Origin: Candidatus Mycobacterium wuenschmannii
GTDB lineage: Bacteria; Actinomycetota; Actinomycetes; Mycobacteriales; Mycobacteriaceae
Assembly: GCF_030252325.1 (NCBI RefSeq)
Contig: NZ_CP126981.1
Coordinates: 4,588,001 to 4,652,000, forward strand
DNA length: 64,000 bases
Direction of reading: 5' to 3'
Shown: piece after piece, positions 45,434 to 54,892 of the stretch
How the letters are laid out: every line of letters begins with the position of its first letter
Numbering within the stretch: the first letter of the stretch is position 1
The notes under the pieces: generated by a model
What the model saw: only the letters and a program-made list of their open reading frames with translations
Told to the model about the DNA's origin: nothing
The model's database searches: none
Translations under genes and position numbers: made by a program

Positions 45434-46642
45434 GTGTATGAACTCCAAATGACCACTAGCTCTGGCGACAACGGAATTCTGATCGTCGGCGGGGGACTCG
45501 CCGCGACCCGGACCGCCGAGCAGTTGCGCCGGGCGAACTTCGAGGGTGCGATCACCATCGTCAGCGACGAGGTCCACCTGCCGTACGACCGCCCGCCGCT
45601 GTCCAAGGAGGTGCTGCGCAGCGAGGTCGATGACGTCACGCTCAAGCCCCGGGAGTTCTACGACGAGCAGAACATCACTCTGCGACTCGGATCCGCGGCC
45701 ACCGGAATCGACATCGATGCGCAGACGGTGTCACTCGACGACGGTTCGACGCTGAGCTACGACGAGCTGGTGATCGCGACAGGCCTGGTGCCACGGCGCA
45801 TTCCGGCGTTTCCGGACCTCGAGGGCATCCGGGTGCTGCGCACGTTCGACGAGAGCCTGGCGCTACGCAAGCATGCCTCGGAGGCGCACCGTGCGGTGGT
45901 GATCGGGGCCGGCTTCATCGGGTGTGAGGTGGCGGCGAGCCTGCGCGGCCTCGGCGTCGAGGTGGTGCTGGTGGAGCCGCAACCAGCGCCCCTGGCCTCG
46001 GTACTCGGTGCGCAGATCGGCGGCCTGGTGGCCCGGTTGCACCGCGACGAGGGCGTCGACGTGCGCACCGACGTCGGGGTGGCCGACGTGCGCGGCGACA
46101 AGCACGTCGAGACCGTGGAGTTGACCGACGGCACCGAGGTGAACGCCGACCTTGTCGTGGTGGGCATCGGCTCGCGGCCGGCGACCGACTGGCTGGAGGG
46201 CAGCGGCATCCATGTCGACAACGGCGTCATCTGTGACGCCGCGGGCCGGACCAGCGCGCCCAACGTGTGGGCGCTGGGCGACGTCGCGTCCTGGCGTGAC
46301 CCGCGGGGACACCAAGTGCGCGTGGAACATTGGAGCAACGTCGCCGACCAGGCACGCGCCGTGGTGCCCGCTATGCTCGGCCAGGACGCCCCGACCAACG
46401 TCGTCGTCCCGTATTTCTGGAGCGACCAGTACGACGTCAAGATCCAGTGCCTGGGTGAACCGGTCGCCACCGACATCGTGCATGTCGTCGAGGACGACGG
46501 TCGCAAATTTCTCGCCTACTACGAGCGCGACGGCGCGGTGGCCGGTGTCGTCGGCGGCGGCATGCCCGGCAAGGTGATGAAGTCGCGCGCCAAAATCGCT
46601 GGGGCCGTGCCGATTTCCGAGGTCCTGGAGCCCAAGGCCTAG
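45434..46642 (+). CDS. Ferredoxin reductase-type FAD/NAD(P) oxidoreductase
   Basis: A 402-residue flavoprotein (Rv0688 counterpart) of the kind that feeds electrons from NAD(P)H to ferredoxins serving P450s or dioxygenases. FAD site: ILIVGGGLAATRTAEQLRRANFEG (near residues 14-37); NAD(P) site: AVVIGAGFIGCEVAASLRGLGVEVVLVE near 155; third motif: VWALGDVASW near 285. The C-terminal reductase domain is present. GTG at 45434 is used; an ATG at 45449 is equally possible. In M. tuberculosis it directly follows the SDR gene; here the arginine module lies between them. Confidence 0.88.
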   Translation: MYELQMTTSSGDNGILIVGGGLAATRTAEQLRRANFEGAITIVSDEVHLPYDRPPLSKEVLRSEVDDVTLKPREFYDEQNITLRLGSAATGIDIDAQTVSLDDGSTLSYDELVIATGLVPRRIPAFPDLEGIRVLRTFDESLALRKHASEAHRAVVIGAGFIGCEVAASLRGLGVEVVLVEPQPAPLASVLGAQIGGLVARLHRDEGVDVRTDVGVADVRGDKHVETVELTDGTEVNADLVVVGIGSRPATDWLEGSGIHVDNGVICDAAGRTSAPNVWALGDVASWRDPRGHQVRVEHWSNVADQARAVVPAMLGQDAPTNVVVPYFWSDQYDVKIQCLGEPVATDIVHVVEDDGRKFLAYYERDGAVAGVVGGGMPGKVMKSRAKIAGAVPISEVLEPKA

Positions 46643-47683
46643 CTACTCCCAGACCACCGGCGGGCCGTGCGGTGAGCATGCGGCCAGCAGTCGGCTGTCG
46701 CCGCCGGGCCAGCTGCGTACCCGGACCACGAACTCGATCTCGCTGTCGGGGGTGCGCCGGTGCGGTTCGAGCGTCAGGTGGGCGAATGGTGAGTCGGGTC
46801 CGGCCCGCGCCCCGATCTTGTCGATGGCGGCCTCGATGGTCGACTGCTCGGGAAGCGAAAGATATTGCCACATAATCGAATGCCACAGCACGGTGAGTGT
46901 GCCGCCGGCGAGTTCGAGGCCCGCCACCGCTTCGGTGGCGTTGCGTCGGTGCAATGTCGCCGGCACCCGGCGGGCCACGCTGATCGCGCCGCGCAACCGG
47001 TCCAGCCTGGCCTGCTGGTCGGGCCAGACGTAGCTCAGCAGCGTCAACTCGCCGTCGGTGCCGGCCGCGTCCAGGGGTGCGATGTCGTAGCCGTGCCGCT
47101 CGACGATCTCGAGGTCCGCGGCGGGTAGCAGCTCGCCCTGCCACGCGTCGTCGATGGACACCGGTGAGTCGACCGGGCCCCAGCCGCCGCCCGGGTAGGT
47201 GTACCGGTAATGGTCGGCACGCAGATTGAGCCCGGCGCTGCAGCCGATCTCGAAAAGCCTTACCGGTAACCGGAATCGGTCGGCCAGCACCAGCAGGCCA
47301 CCGATCAGCGCGGCCGAGCGGCCGACCTCGTTGGTCTGCGGTGGCTGGTCGAGGGCGCGGCGTAGGTAATCGGCGTGCTGTCCGGCGGCCTGCGCGATGG
47401 CGGGCCATGCGGCCCCCGCGTTCCAGCTGCCGCCCGCGCTGGGATACCAGCGGCGCAAGGTCGGAGCCTGCCCGTCGAGAGCGAGCCGGTGTAGGCCCCC
47501 GAGCAGACGCAACGGCAAAGCCATACGGCCAGAATCGTTTTCGTGACCGGCGAAGATCTCCGCGAAAATGCCGCCGGCCTCGACGTCGGCGGCGATCAGC
47601 GGCAAGAGCTCGCCGTACATCGTCGAGCCCATGCCCGCGCAGACCTGACCCTGCACCTCAATGGTCTGCAGTAGCCGGCTCAT
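46643..47683 (-). CDS. DUF2332 protein, methyltransferase-like fold (Rv0690c-like)
   Basis: A 346-residue protein of the DUF2332 family, consistently next to mftR in mycobacteria. The segment PVRLFEIGCSAGLNLRADHYRY near residue 140 looks like motif I of a Rossmann-type methyltransferase, but the cofactor and substrate are unknown and the family is uncharacterised. LLIPEQ-type catalytic residues cannot be assigned. Same strand as mftR, with 2 bases between the mftR stop (47686) and this start (47683), so it is probably co-transcribed and may belong functionally to the mycofactocin locus. Confidence 0.82.
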   Translation of the reverse strand: MSRLLQTIEVQGQVCAGMGSTMYGELLPLIAADVEAGGIFAEIFAGHENDSGRMALPLRLLGGLHRLALDGQAPTLRRWYPSAGGSWNAGAAWPAIAQAAGQHADYLRRALDQPPQTNEVGRSAALIGGLLVLADRFRLPVRLFEIGCSAGLNLRADHYRYTYPGGGWGPVDSPVSIDDAWQGELLPAADLEIVERHGYDIAPLDAAGTDGELTLLSYVWPDQQARLDRLRGAISVARRVPATLHRRNATEAVAGLELAGGTLTVLWHSIMWQYLSLPEQSTIEAAIDKIGARAGPDSPFAHLTLEPHRRTPDSEIEFVVRVRSWPGGDSRLLAACSPHGPPVVWE

Positions 47684-47685
47684 GT

Positions 47686-48279
47686 CTATAGATCCTTCAG
47701 CCCGGCGCGCACCACGTCAAAGGCATCGCCCAATGCTTGCGGTAACGAGACCGATTCGTCATCCAGCCAGTACTCATAGGCGCTCAGCGCGACGCCGAGC
47801 ATCATCCACGCGACGGTCTGCGGCCGCAGGTCAGCGGTCTTGCCGGCGGACCGGCGCGCGACGAACCCCGCGATCACTTCGCGCCATCCGGCGTACATCG
47901 TCATCGAATACGCTTGCAGCTCAGGCGTTTGCAGGATGACCCGCATCCGCTGCCGGTGCCGGGCCGTCTCGGAATCGTCAAAAGTGTTGAACGACAACAG
48001 CGCAGACCGTAAAGCGTCACCGAGCGGCATGTCCGGGTCGACGCCGTCCAGCAGTTCGCTCAGGTGCTGCAGGTGAGCGTCGAAGTCGCCCCAGGGGATC
48101 GCGTTCTTCGACGCGTAGTAGCGGAACAGGCTCCGGCGTGCGATGCCGGCAGCGCGGGCGACGTCGTCGACGCTGACCTCCGCGAACCCGCGCTCACTGA
48201 ACAGCCCGATGGCCACGTCCGAGATGTGTTGCGGAGTGGTGGCTCGGCGTCGGCCGACCCGCGGCTGCTGCTGCGCCAT
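47686..48279 (-). CDS. mftR: Mycofactocin system regulator MftR (TetR family)
   Basis: A 197-residue TetR repressor. Helix-turn-helix: [39 protein letters not shown] (about residues 32-70). It is divergent from mftA and is the known repressor of the mft genes, reported to respond to long-chain acyl-CoA. ATG at 48279 gives [15 protein letters not shown]; the frame continues open upstream through mftA and mftB but that extension would run antisense to those genes. The DUF2332 gene follows after 2 bases. Confidence 0.92.
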   Translation of the reverse strand: MAQQQPRVGRRRATTPQHISDVAIGLFSERGFAEVSVDDVARAAGIARRSLFRYYASKNAIPWGDFDAHLQHLSELLDGVDPDMPLGDALRSALLSFNTFDDSETARHRQRMRVILQTPELQAYSMTMYAGWREVIAGFVARRSAGKTADLRPQTVAWMMLGVALSAYEYWLDDESVSLPQALGDAFDVVRAGLKDL

Positions 48280-48314
48280 CGACCCCACCCTTCCATTCCG
48301 GCACTCGATGCCAT

Positions 48315-48334
48315 ATTCTGACTGAGATTCTGAC
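48315..48334. promoter_or_regulatory. Direct repeats in the mftR-mftA intergenic region
   Basis: ATTCTGAC occurs at 48315-48322 and 48327-48334 (12-base step) in the 102-base space between mftR and mftA. A short inverted repeat CGAC/GTCG (48340-48343, 48351-48354) lies beside it. This is the expected place for the MftR operator and the mftA promoter. Confidence 0.45.
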
Positions 48335-48381
48335 CACATCGACGCGACTTGTCGAGCCCCGCCACACCGAAAGGCAACGTC

Positions 48382-48477
48382 ATGGAGCCGAACCAGCAGA
48401 CCGACGCCGAGACCGAGCTCGTTACCGAGACCCTGGTCGAAGAGGTTTCCATCGACGGGATGTGCGGGGTCTACTGA
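48382..48477 (+). CDS. mftA: Mycofactocin precursor peptide MftA
   Basis: A 31-residue peptide, [20 protein letters not shown] followed by [11 protein letters not shown]. The C-terminal IDGMCGVY is the invariant core: MftC decarboxylates the last Tyr and links it to the preceding Val, MftE releases the Val-Tyr product, and MftD and MftF finish the cofactor. The acidic leader binds MftB. An AAAGG ribosome site lies upstream of the ATG, and mftB begins 2 bases after the stop. Confidence 0.97.
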   Translation: MEPNQQTDAETELVTETLVEEVSIDGMCGVY

Positions 48478-48479
48478 CC

Positions 48480-48785
48480 GTGAGCGCCCCCGCGCAGGGG
48501 CGACTCGAGTTCGATCTCGATCTCCCGTGGCGCCTGCATCCGCAGGTGGCCGTGCGCCCCGAATCTTTCGGTGCGCTGTTGTATCACTTCGGAACTCGCA
48601 AACTGTCGTTCCTGAAGAACCGCACCATCCTGGCGGTGGTGCAATCGTTGGCCGATCATCCCGACGTCCGGGCCGCACTCCGTGCGGCCGGCGTCGAGGA
48701 TTCCCAACAACACCCCTACGTGCACGCGCTCGGCGTGCTTGCCGGTTCCCACATGCTGGTGCCGGCGGAGGAGGAGCGCTCATGA
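48480..48785 (+). CDS. mftB: Mycofactocin biosynthesis chaperone MftB
   Basis: A 101-residue RiPP recognition element related to PqqD. It binds the MftA leader and presents it to the radical SAM enzyme MftC. The GTG at 48480 gives [45 protein letters not shown], the family N-terminus; the open frame further upstream overlaps mftA. The stop overlaps the mftC start by 4 bases (ATGA), indicating translational coupling. Confidence 0.95.
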   Translation: MSAPAQGRLEFDLDLPWRLHPQVAVRPESFGALLYHFGTRKLSFLKNRTILAVVQSLADHPDVRAALRAAGVEDSQQHPYVHALGVLAGSHMLVPAEEERS

Positions 48786-49957
48786 CCTCGACGGTGCCAC
48801 GCCTGATCGAGCAGTTCGAGCACGGCTTGGACGCGCCCATCTGCCTCACCTGGGAGCTGACCTACGCCTGCAACCTGGCCTGCGTGCACTGCCTGTCGTC
48901 GTCGGGCAAGCGCGACCCGCGCGAGCTGTCCACGCAGCAGTGCAAGGACATCATCGACGAGCTGGAACGCATGCAGGTGTTCTATGTGAACATCGGTGGC
49001 GGCGAACCGACTGTGCGGCCGGACTTTTGGGAGCTGGTCGACTACGCGACGGCGCACCACGTCGGCGTCAAGTTCTCCACCAACGGCGTGCGCATCACCC
49101 CCGAGGTGGCCGCCCGCCTGGCCGCCAGCGATTACGTCGACGTGCAGATCTCGCTGGACGGCGCCACTGCCGAGGTCAACGATGCCGTCCGAGGCGAGGG
49201 TTCCTTCGCGATGGCCGTGCGGGCGCTGGAGAACCTCGCGGCCGCGGGTTTCAAGGACGCCAAGATCTCGGTGGTGGTGACCCGCCACAACGTCGACCAA
49301 CTCGACGAATTCGCTTCGCTGGCAAGCCGATACGGCGCCACCCTGCGCATCACCAGGTTGCGGCCCTCGGGTCGCGGTGCCGACGTGTGGGACGAGCTGC
49401 ACCCGACTCCCGCCCAGCAGGTCCAGCTGTACGACTGGCTGGTGGCCAGGGGCGACGGGGTGCTCACCGGCGACTCGTTCTTCCACCTGTCCGGTCTGGG
49501 CGAACCCGGAGCGTTGGCCGGGCTGAACATGTGCGGGGCAGGGCGGGTGGTGTGCCTGATCGACCCGATCGGCGATGTCTACGCCTGCCCGTTCGCAATT
49601 CACGACCGCTTCCTGGCCGGAAATACGGTGTCGGACGGCGGTTTTGACAAGGTCTGGAAGGACGCCCCGCTGTTCCGCGAGCTGCGCGAGCCGCAGTCCG
49701 CGGGCGCCTGCGGCAGTTGCGGGCACTACGACAGCTGCCGGGGTGGCTGCATGGCGGCCAAGTTCTTCACCGGCCTACCGCTCGACGGTCCCGATCCGGA
49801 GTGCGTCGAGGGCTACGGCGTCCCGGCCCTGGCGCAGGAGCGCGACAAGCCGCGTCCGGCCGGCGACCACTCGCGCACCGGCAAGCGCAAGAGCGGTCCG
49901 GTGCCGCTGACCCTGAGCATGCCGCCGCAGCGGCTGTGCAACGAGAGCCCGGTCTAG
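48782..49957 (+). CDS. mftC: Mycofactocin radical SAM maturase MftC
   Basis: A 391-residue radical SAM enzyme. The SAM iron-sulfur site is CNLACVHC (Cys30, Cys34, Cys37) after [14 protein letters not shown]-type C-terminal region for auxiliary clusters holds [22 protein letters not shown] and [14 protein letters not shown]. It performs the oxidative decarboxylation of the MftA C-terminal Tyr and the Val-Tyr carbon-carbon coupling. The last 45 residues are basic and Pro-rich. ATGA overlap with mftB. Confidence 0.96.
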   Translation: MTSTVPRLIEQFEHGLDAPICLTWELTYACNLACVHCLSSSGKRDPRELSTQQCKDIIDELERMQVFYVNIGGGEPTVRPDFWELVDYATAHHVGVKFSTNGVRITPEVAARLAASDYVDVQISLDGATAEVNDAVRGEGSFAMAVRALENLAAAGFKDAKISVVVTRHNVDQLDEFASLASRYGATLRITRLRPSGRGADVWDELHPTPAQQVQLYDWLVARGDGVLTGDSFFHLSGLGEPGALAGLNMCGAGRVVCLIDPIGDVYACPFAIHDRFLAGNTVSDGGFDKVWKDAPLFRELREPQSAGACGSCGHYDSCRGGCMAAKFFTGLPLDGPDPECVEGYGVPALAQERDKPRPAGDHSRTGKRKSGPVPLTLSMPPQRLCNESPV

Positions 49958-49959
49958 TC

Positions 49960-51138
49960 GTGGCCCGTGACGTCTGGTTCGAGACGGTCGCGATCGCGCA
50001 GCAACGCGCGAAGAAGCGGCTGCCGAAGTCGTCGTACTCCGCGCTGGTGGCCGCCAGCGAAAAGGGGTTGACGGTCGCCGACAACGTCGAGTCGTTCGGC
50101 GAGCTCGGCTTCGCGCCGCATGTGGTCGGTGCGCTCGAGAAGCGTGACCTCTCGACAACCGTTATGGGACAAGAGATCTCGCTGCCGGTGCTGATCTCGC
50201 CGACCGGCGTCCAGGCCGTCGACCCGGACGGCGAGGTAGCCGTCGCACGCGCCGCCGCGGCCCGCGGAACCGCCATGGGACTGTCGTCATTCGCCAGCAA
50301 GCCGATCGAGGACGTGATCGCCGCCAACCCGAAGCTGTTCTTCCAGGTCTACTGGTCTGGCGGGCGCGACGTGATCGCGCAGCGCGTCGAGCGTGCCCGC
50401 GCGGCCGGTGCGGTCGGATTGATCGTGACCACCGACTGGTCCTTCTCGCACGGCCGCGATTGGGGCAGCCCGAAGATCCCGGAGCAGATGAACCTGCGCA
50501 CCATGTTGCGGATGTCACCCGAGGTCATCACCCGGCCCGGCTGGCTGTGGCGATTCGGCAAGACGCTGCGGCCCCCGGACCTGCGGGTGCCCAACCTGGC
50601 GGCTCGCGGCGAGCCCGGCCCACCGTTCTTCGCGGCGTACGGCGAGTGGATGACGACGCCACCGCCGACCTGGGCGGACATCGCCTGGCTGCGCGAGCTG
50701 TGGGGCGGCCCGTTCATGCTGAAGGGCGTCATGCGCCTCGATGACGCGAAAAGGGCTGTGGACGCGGGCGTTTCGGCAATCTCGGTGTCCAATCACGGCG
50801 GCAACAACCTGGATGGAACGCCGGCGTCAATTCGGGCGCTGCCCGCCGTCGCGGACGCGGTCGGCGACCAGGTCGAGGTTTTGCTGGACGGCGGTATCCG
50901 GCGTGGCAGCGATGTCGTGAAGGCGCTGGCACTGGGCGCCCGCGCCGTGATGATCGGCCGCGCATATCTGTGGGGCCTCGCCGCGGCCGGGCAGCCCGGG
51001 GTGGAGAACGTGCTCGACATCATGCACAGCGGAATCGACTCGGCCTTGATGGGCCTCGGCCGCGCATCGGTGCACGACCTCAACCGCGACGACGTCCTGG
51101 TGCCGGACGGCTTCACCCGTACTCTCGGGGCGAGCTAG
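49960..51138 (+). CDS. mftD: Pre-mycofactocin synthase MftD (FMN-dependent alpha-hydroxyacid dehydrogenase family)
   Basis: A 392-residue FMN enzyme, annotated as lldD1 in older M. tuberculosis work. It oxidatively deaminates the released Val-Tyr-derived product to give the redox-active alpha-keto amide. The catalytic region is ISVSNHGGNNLDGTPASIRALPAVAD, and the phosphate-binding part is VLLDGGIRRGSDVVKALALGARAVMIGRAYLWGLAAAG. GTG at 49960, 2 bases after mftC. A 128-base gap separates it from mftE. Confidence 0.95.
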   Translation: MARDVWFETVAIAQQRAKKRLPKSSYSALVAASEKGLTVADNVESFGELGFAPHVVGALEKRDLSTTVMGQEISLPVLISPTGVQAVDPDGEVAVARAAAARGTAMGLSSFASKPIEDVIAANPKLFFQVYWSGGRDVIAQRVERARAAGAVGLIVTTDWSFSHGRDWGSPKIPEQMNLRTMLRMSPEVITRPGWLWRFGKTLRPPDLRVPNLAARGEPGPPFFAAYGEWMTTPPPTWADIAWLRELWGGPFMLKGVMRLDDAKRAVDAGVSAISVSNHGGNNLDGTPASIRALPAVADAVGDQVEVLLDGGIRRGSDVVKALALGARAVMIGRAYLWGLAAAGQPGVENVLDIMHSGIDSALMGLGRASVHDLNRDDVLVPDGFTRTLGAS

Positions 51139-51223
51139 CACCCGTCGAACGCGAGACCAGCGGGTATGTTGGTGCGGACGTGGCTGACGTGGCGGCGGTG
51201 GCCGTTTTTAGTGAACGCCCTGC

Positions 51224-51240
51224 TCGAAAAAATTTTTCGA
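51224..51240. promoter_or_regulatory. AT-rich perfect palindrome upstream of mftE
   Basis: TCGAAAAAATTTTTCGA is a 17-base perfect palindrome in the 128-base gap between mftD and mftE, in strong contrast to the G+C-rich surroundings. It lies 27 bases before the mftE start and may be a regulator site, an internal promoter element, or a weak bidirectional terminator. Confidence 0.55.
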
Positions 51241-51266
51241 TAGCGCCAACAACCAGTGCACGACAG

Positions 51267-52010
51267 GTGAATTCGTCTTACCATCACCGGGTGGTGGTCC
51301 AGCCCGATCTCGGGGGCTCTACGTCGAGCCAACTGCGAAGCATGCCGGTAGGGCTGGCAATTCCCGTTGGCTCCACCGAGCAGCACGGGCCGCACCTGCC
51401 TCTGGACACCGACACCCGAATCGCGACGGCGGTCGCAGGCGCGGTCACCGCCGGTTTGGCCGACGACCCGGATCTGACGTGGCTGGCGGCGCCGGCCATC
51501 GCGTACGGTGCCAGCGGCGAGCACCAGAGCTTCCCAGGAACGATCTCCATTGGCACCGACGCGCTGGCGACCCTGCTGGTCGAGTACGGCAGGTCGGCGA
51601 CCTGCTGGGCCCAGCGCCTGCTGTTCGTCAACGGCCACGGCGGCAACATCGCTGCACTCGGCCGGGCCGTTGCGCTGTTGCGCCGCGAGGGCCGCGACGC
51701 GGCGTGGTGTCCGTGCGTGATCGCCGGCGGTGACGCACACGCCGGACACGCCGAAACTTCCGTATTGCTGCATATTTCGCCCAGTGAGGTCCGCGCGGAG
51801 AGCTGGCAGGTGGGCAACAGGGCGCCGTTGTCGGAGCTGCTGCCGGCGATGCGCAGCGGCGGAGTGGCCGCCGTCAGCGACGTCGGCGTCCTGGGCGACC
51901 CGACGACCGCCACCGCCGCCGAGGGTGAGCGGATGCTGGCCGAGATGGTCCAGGACTGCCTGCGGCGTGTCCAGCGCTGGGCACCGGCCGCCGACGGGAC
52001 GCTCGCATGA
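51267..52010 (+). CDS. mftE: Mycofactocin system creatininase-family peptidase MftE
   Basis: A 247-residue metal-dependent hydrolase that cuts the modified C-terminal Val-Tyr unit from MftA. Metal-site motifs of the creatininase fold are seen: [44 protein letters not shown] and [12 protein letters not shown]. The GTG at 51267 gives VNSSYHHRV, matching the usual N-terminus; the ribosome site is poor. The open frame upstream covers the palindrome and is not used. ATGA overlap with mftF. Confidence 0.94.
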   Translation: MNSSYHHRVVVQPDLGGSTSSQLRSMPVGLAIPVGSTEQHGPHLPLDTDTRIATAVAGAVTAGLADDPDLTWLAAPAIAYGASGEHQSFPGTISIGTDALATLLVEYGRSATCWAQRLLFVNGHGGNIAALGRAVALLRREGRDAAWCPCVIAGGDAHAGHAETSVLLHISPSEVRAESWQVGNRAPLSELLPAMRSGGVAAVSDVGVLGDPTTATAAEGERMLAEMVQDCLRRVQRWAPAADGTLA

Positions 52011-53419
52011 CCCAAACGCGGTTACCGGATGGGTTTGCTGTGCAGGTCGACCGCCGGGTCAGGGTGCTCGGACAGGGCTCGGCTTTGCTGGGCGGATCGC
52101 CCACCCGCATCCTGCGGCTGGCGCCCGCCGCCCAGGACATGCTCGCCGACGGCCGGCTCAAGGTCCGCGACGCGGTGAGCGCTGAACTGGCCCGCACGTT
52201 GCTCGACGCCACCGTGGCGCACCCGCGGCCCGCGGGTGGCCCGTCACACCGCGACGTCACCGTCATTATTCCGGTGCGCGACAACGTATATGGACTGCAG
52301 CGCCTGGTCGCCTCGCTACGGGGTCTGCACATCGTGATCGTGGACGACGGGTCGTCGACGCCGATCCGGCCGGAAGACTTCGCCGGGTTGCACAGCGACA
52401 TCGAGGTCCTGCGGCACGCGCAGAGCAGGGGCCCGGCCGCGGCCCGCAACACCGGACTCACGGCCTGCAAGACGGGCTACGTGGCGTTTCTCGACTCCGA
52501 CGTCGTTCCGCGCCGCGGTTGGCTCGAGGCGCTGCTCGGGCATTTCTGCGACCCGACCGTGGCCCTGGTCGCCCCGCGCATCGTCGGCCTCGCCCAGACC
52601 GATCACCTGGTCGCCCGCTACGAGGCGGTGCGTTCGTCGCTCGACCTGGGTCAACGGGAAGCTCCGGTGATTCCCTACACCAGCGTCTCCTACGTGCCGA
52701 GCGCCGCAATCATTTGCCGCACTTCGGCTTTGCGGGATATCGACGGCTTCGACGAGAGCCTGCGTTCTGGTGAGGATGTCGACCTGTGCTGGCGGCTGGT
52801 CGAAGCCGGTGCCCGGCTGCGCTACGAGCCGATTGCCCAAGTGGCACATGACCATCGGACCGAATTGCGCGATTGGGTTGCGCGCAAAGCGTTTTACGGT
52901 GGTTCGGCCGCTCCGCTCTCGGTTCGTCACCCGGACAAGATCGCGCCGCTGATGATCTCGGGATGGGCGCTGACGGCGTGGATCCTGATGGCGCTCGGCT
53001 CCAGCTTCGGTTACCTGGCTTCCCTGCTTGTCGCGGGCCTCACCGGGCGCCGGGTCGCGAAAAGCATGCAGGGCACCGAGACTCAGATCTGGGACGTCGT
53101 CACCGTGGCATCGCGCAGCTTGTGGTCGGCGGCCTTGCAGTTGGCGTCGGCGATCTGTCGGCACTACTGGCCGGTCGCGCTGCTGGCGGCGATGCTGTTC
53201 CGCCCGTGCCGCCGGGTCGTCCTGGTCGCCGCCGTCGTCGACGGGGTGGTGGACTGGGCGAGTCGCCGCCAAGCCGCCGACGACGACGCTCAGCCGATCG
53301 GCCTGCTGACATACCTGCTGCTCAAGCGCCTCGACGACCTGGCCTACGGCCTCGGCCTGTGGTACGGCGTGCTGCGCGAGCGCAATGTGGGCCCGCTCAA
53401 GCCGCAGATTCGGATCTGA
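52007..53419 (+). CDS. mftF: Mycofactocin glycosyltransferase MftF
   Basis: A 470-residue family-2 glycosyltransferase that adds the beta-1,4-glucose chain to pre-mycofactocin. The catalytic domain (about residues 80-300) has [26 protein letters not shown], the metal-binding [14 protein letters not shown] and [21 protein letters not shown]. Hydrophobic segments follow at about 315-345 ([20 protein letters not shown]) and about 380-400, so the C-terminal part is membrane-associated. ATG overlaps the mftE stop by 4 bases. Confidence 0.94.
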   Translation: MTQTRLPDGFAVQVDRRVRVLGQGSALLGGSPTRILRLAPAAQDMLADGRLKVRDAVSAELARTLLDATVAHPRPAGGPSHRDVTVIIPVRDNVYGLQRLVASLRGLHIVIVDDGSSTPIRPEDFAGLHSDIEVLRHAQSRGPAAARNTGLTACKTGYVAFLDSDVVPRRGWLEALLGHFCDPTVALVAPRIVGLAQTDHLVARYEAVRSSLDLGQREAPVIPYTSVSYVPSAAIICRTSALRDIDGFDESLRSGEDVDLCWRLVEAGARLRYEPIAQVAHDHRTELRDWVARKAFYGGSAAPLSVRHPDKIAPLMISGWALTAWILMALGSSFGYLASLLVAGLTGRRVAKSMQGTETQIWDVVTVASRSLWSAALQLASAICRHYWPVALLAAMLFRPCRRVVLVAAVVDGVVDWASRRQAADDDAQPIGLLTYLLLKRLDDLAYGLGLWYGVLRERNVGPLKPQIRI

Positions 53420-53449
53420 CTCCTGACCGAAGCGACGCTACACAGCGAC

Positions 53450-54862
53450 GTGCTGATCATCGGCGCTGGAAGTGCTGGATCCATTGTCGCAGATCGCCTT
53501 TCGGCCGACCCGAATTGCCTGGTGACGGTGCTGGAAGCCGGCCTCGGCCTGGCCGACCCGGTGCTGCGCGCCGAGACCGACAACGGCGTCCGGCTGCCGA
53601 TCGGCGCGGCCAGCCCGTTGGTGCAGCGCTACCAGACCCGGCTCACCGGCCGGCCCGACCGCCGGGCGGCGATCGTGCGGGGGGCCACGGTCGGCGGTTC
53701 GGGCGCCGTCAACGGCGGCTACTTCTGCCGGGGCCTGCGCCGCGACTTCGACGAGCTCGGCCTGCCAGGCTGGGCCTGGGCCGACGTCGTCGAACACTTT
53801 CGTGCGATCGAGACCGATCTGGACTTCGACGGGCCCGCGCACGGCACCTCGGGGCCGATCCGCGTCCAGCGCACATCGCAAATCACCGGCAGCACAGCGG
53901 TTTTCGTCGAAGCGGCCCAGCGGAACGGGTTCGGGTGGCTACCCGACCTCAACGACGTCGGCGACACCCTGCCCGCCGGCGTCGGTGCCGTGCCACTCAA
54001 CATCGTCGATGGGGTGCGGATGGGGCCCGGGGCGGCGTACCTGCTGCCCGCGCTGACCCGTGCCAACCTCTCGTTGTTGACCCAGACCCGTGCCCTTCGC
54101 CTCCGCATGTCGCACGGCCGCGTTACCGGGGTTGACGCGCTCGGCCCGGGCGGTCCGATCACCGTGACCGCTGACCGGGTCGTATTGTGCTCCGGGGCAA
54201 TAGAATCCGCCCACCTGCTGATGCTGTCCGGGATCGGCGAGGAAACGATGCTGCGGGCCGCCGGCGTCGACGTGCTGGCCCCGCTGCCGGTGGGAACGGC
54301 CTGCAGCGATCACCCCGAATGGGTGTTGCCGACCACCTGGTTGGTTGCCACCGGGCGCCCGGTGCTGGAGGTCGTGCTGAGCACGCCCGACGACATCGAG
54401 ATCCGGCCGTACACCGGCGGCTTCGTGGCGATGGTCGGCGACGGCACGCCGGGCCATCCCGACTGGCCACACGTCGGGGTCGCGCTGATGCGGCCGCGGT
54501 CCCGGGGGCGTGTCGCGCTGGTGTCAGCCGACCCGCTGGTGCCACCGGCCATCGAGCACCGTTACGACAGTGAGCCGGCCGACGTCGCCGCGCTGCAGTC
54601 GGGTTGCGACCTGGCGCGCGAAATCGTCGCGCCGACAACCGAAGTCGGTGAACCGGCCTGGTCGACATCGCAACATCTGTGTGGCACCGCCCCGATGGGC
54701 CCTGCCGGGGACCCGACGGCCGTGGTCGACCCCCGGTGCCGCGTGCACGGCGTCGACGGGTTGTGGGTGATCGACGGGTCGGTGCTGCCCACGATCACCA
54801 GTCGCGGGCCGCACGCCACCATAGCGATGCTGGGGCATCGGGCCGCGGAATTCGTGGTGTGA
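53450..54862 (+). CDS. mftG: Mycofactocin dehydrogenase MftG (GMC oxidoreductase)
   Basis: A 470-residue FAD enzyme of the glucose-methanol-choline family that reoxidises reduced mycofactocin and links it to respiration. FAD site: LIIGAGSAGSIVADRL; GMC signatures: ATVGGSGAVNGGYFCRG near residue 80 and VVLCSGAIESAHLLMLSGIG near 245; the C-terminal active-site part is HLCGTAPMGPAGD. The GTG at 53450 cuts into the first beta strand. An in-frame CTG at 53423 (3 bases after mftF) would give TEATLHSDVLIIGAG, a more normal N-terminus, so the real start may be that non-standard codon. Confidence 0.9.
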   Translation: MLIIGAGSAGSIVADRLSADPNCLVTVLEAGLGLADPVLRAETDNGVRLPIGAASPLVQRYQTRLTGRPDRRAAIVRGATVGGSGAVNGGYFCRGLRRDFDELGLPGWAWADVVEHFRAIETDLDFDGPAHGTSGPIRVQRTSQITGSTAVFVEAAQRNGFGWLPDLNDVGDTLPAGVGAVPLNIVDGVRMGPGAAYLLPALTRANLSLLTQTRALRLRMSHGRVTGVDALGPGGPITVTADRVVLCSGAIESAHLLMLSGIGEETMLRAAGVDVLAPLPVGTACSDHPEWVLPTTWLVATGRPVLEVVLSTPDDIEIRPYTGGFVAMVGDGTPGHPDWPHVGVALMRPRSRGRVALVSADPLVPPAIEHRYDSEPADVAALQSGCDLAREIVAPTTEVGEPAWSTSQHLCGTAPMGPAGDPTAVVDPRCRVHGVDGLWVIDGSVLPTITSRGPHATIAMLGHRAAEFVV

Positions 54863-54892
54863 CGTCGGAAGTTACGCTGTCTAGGTCAGGAG

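Noticed and set aside
51139..51266. An N-terminal extension of MftE up to 50970
   Set aside because: It would overlap mftD in another frame and translate the AT-rich palindrome; the family N-terminus begins at 51267.
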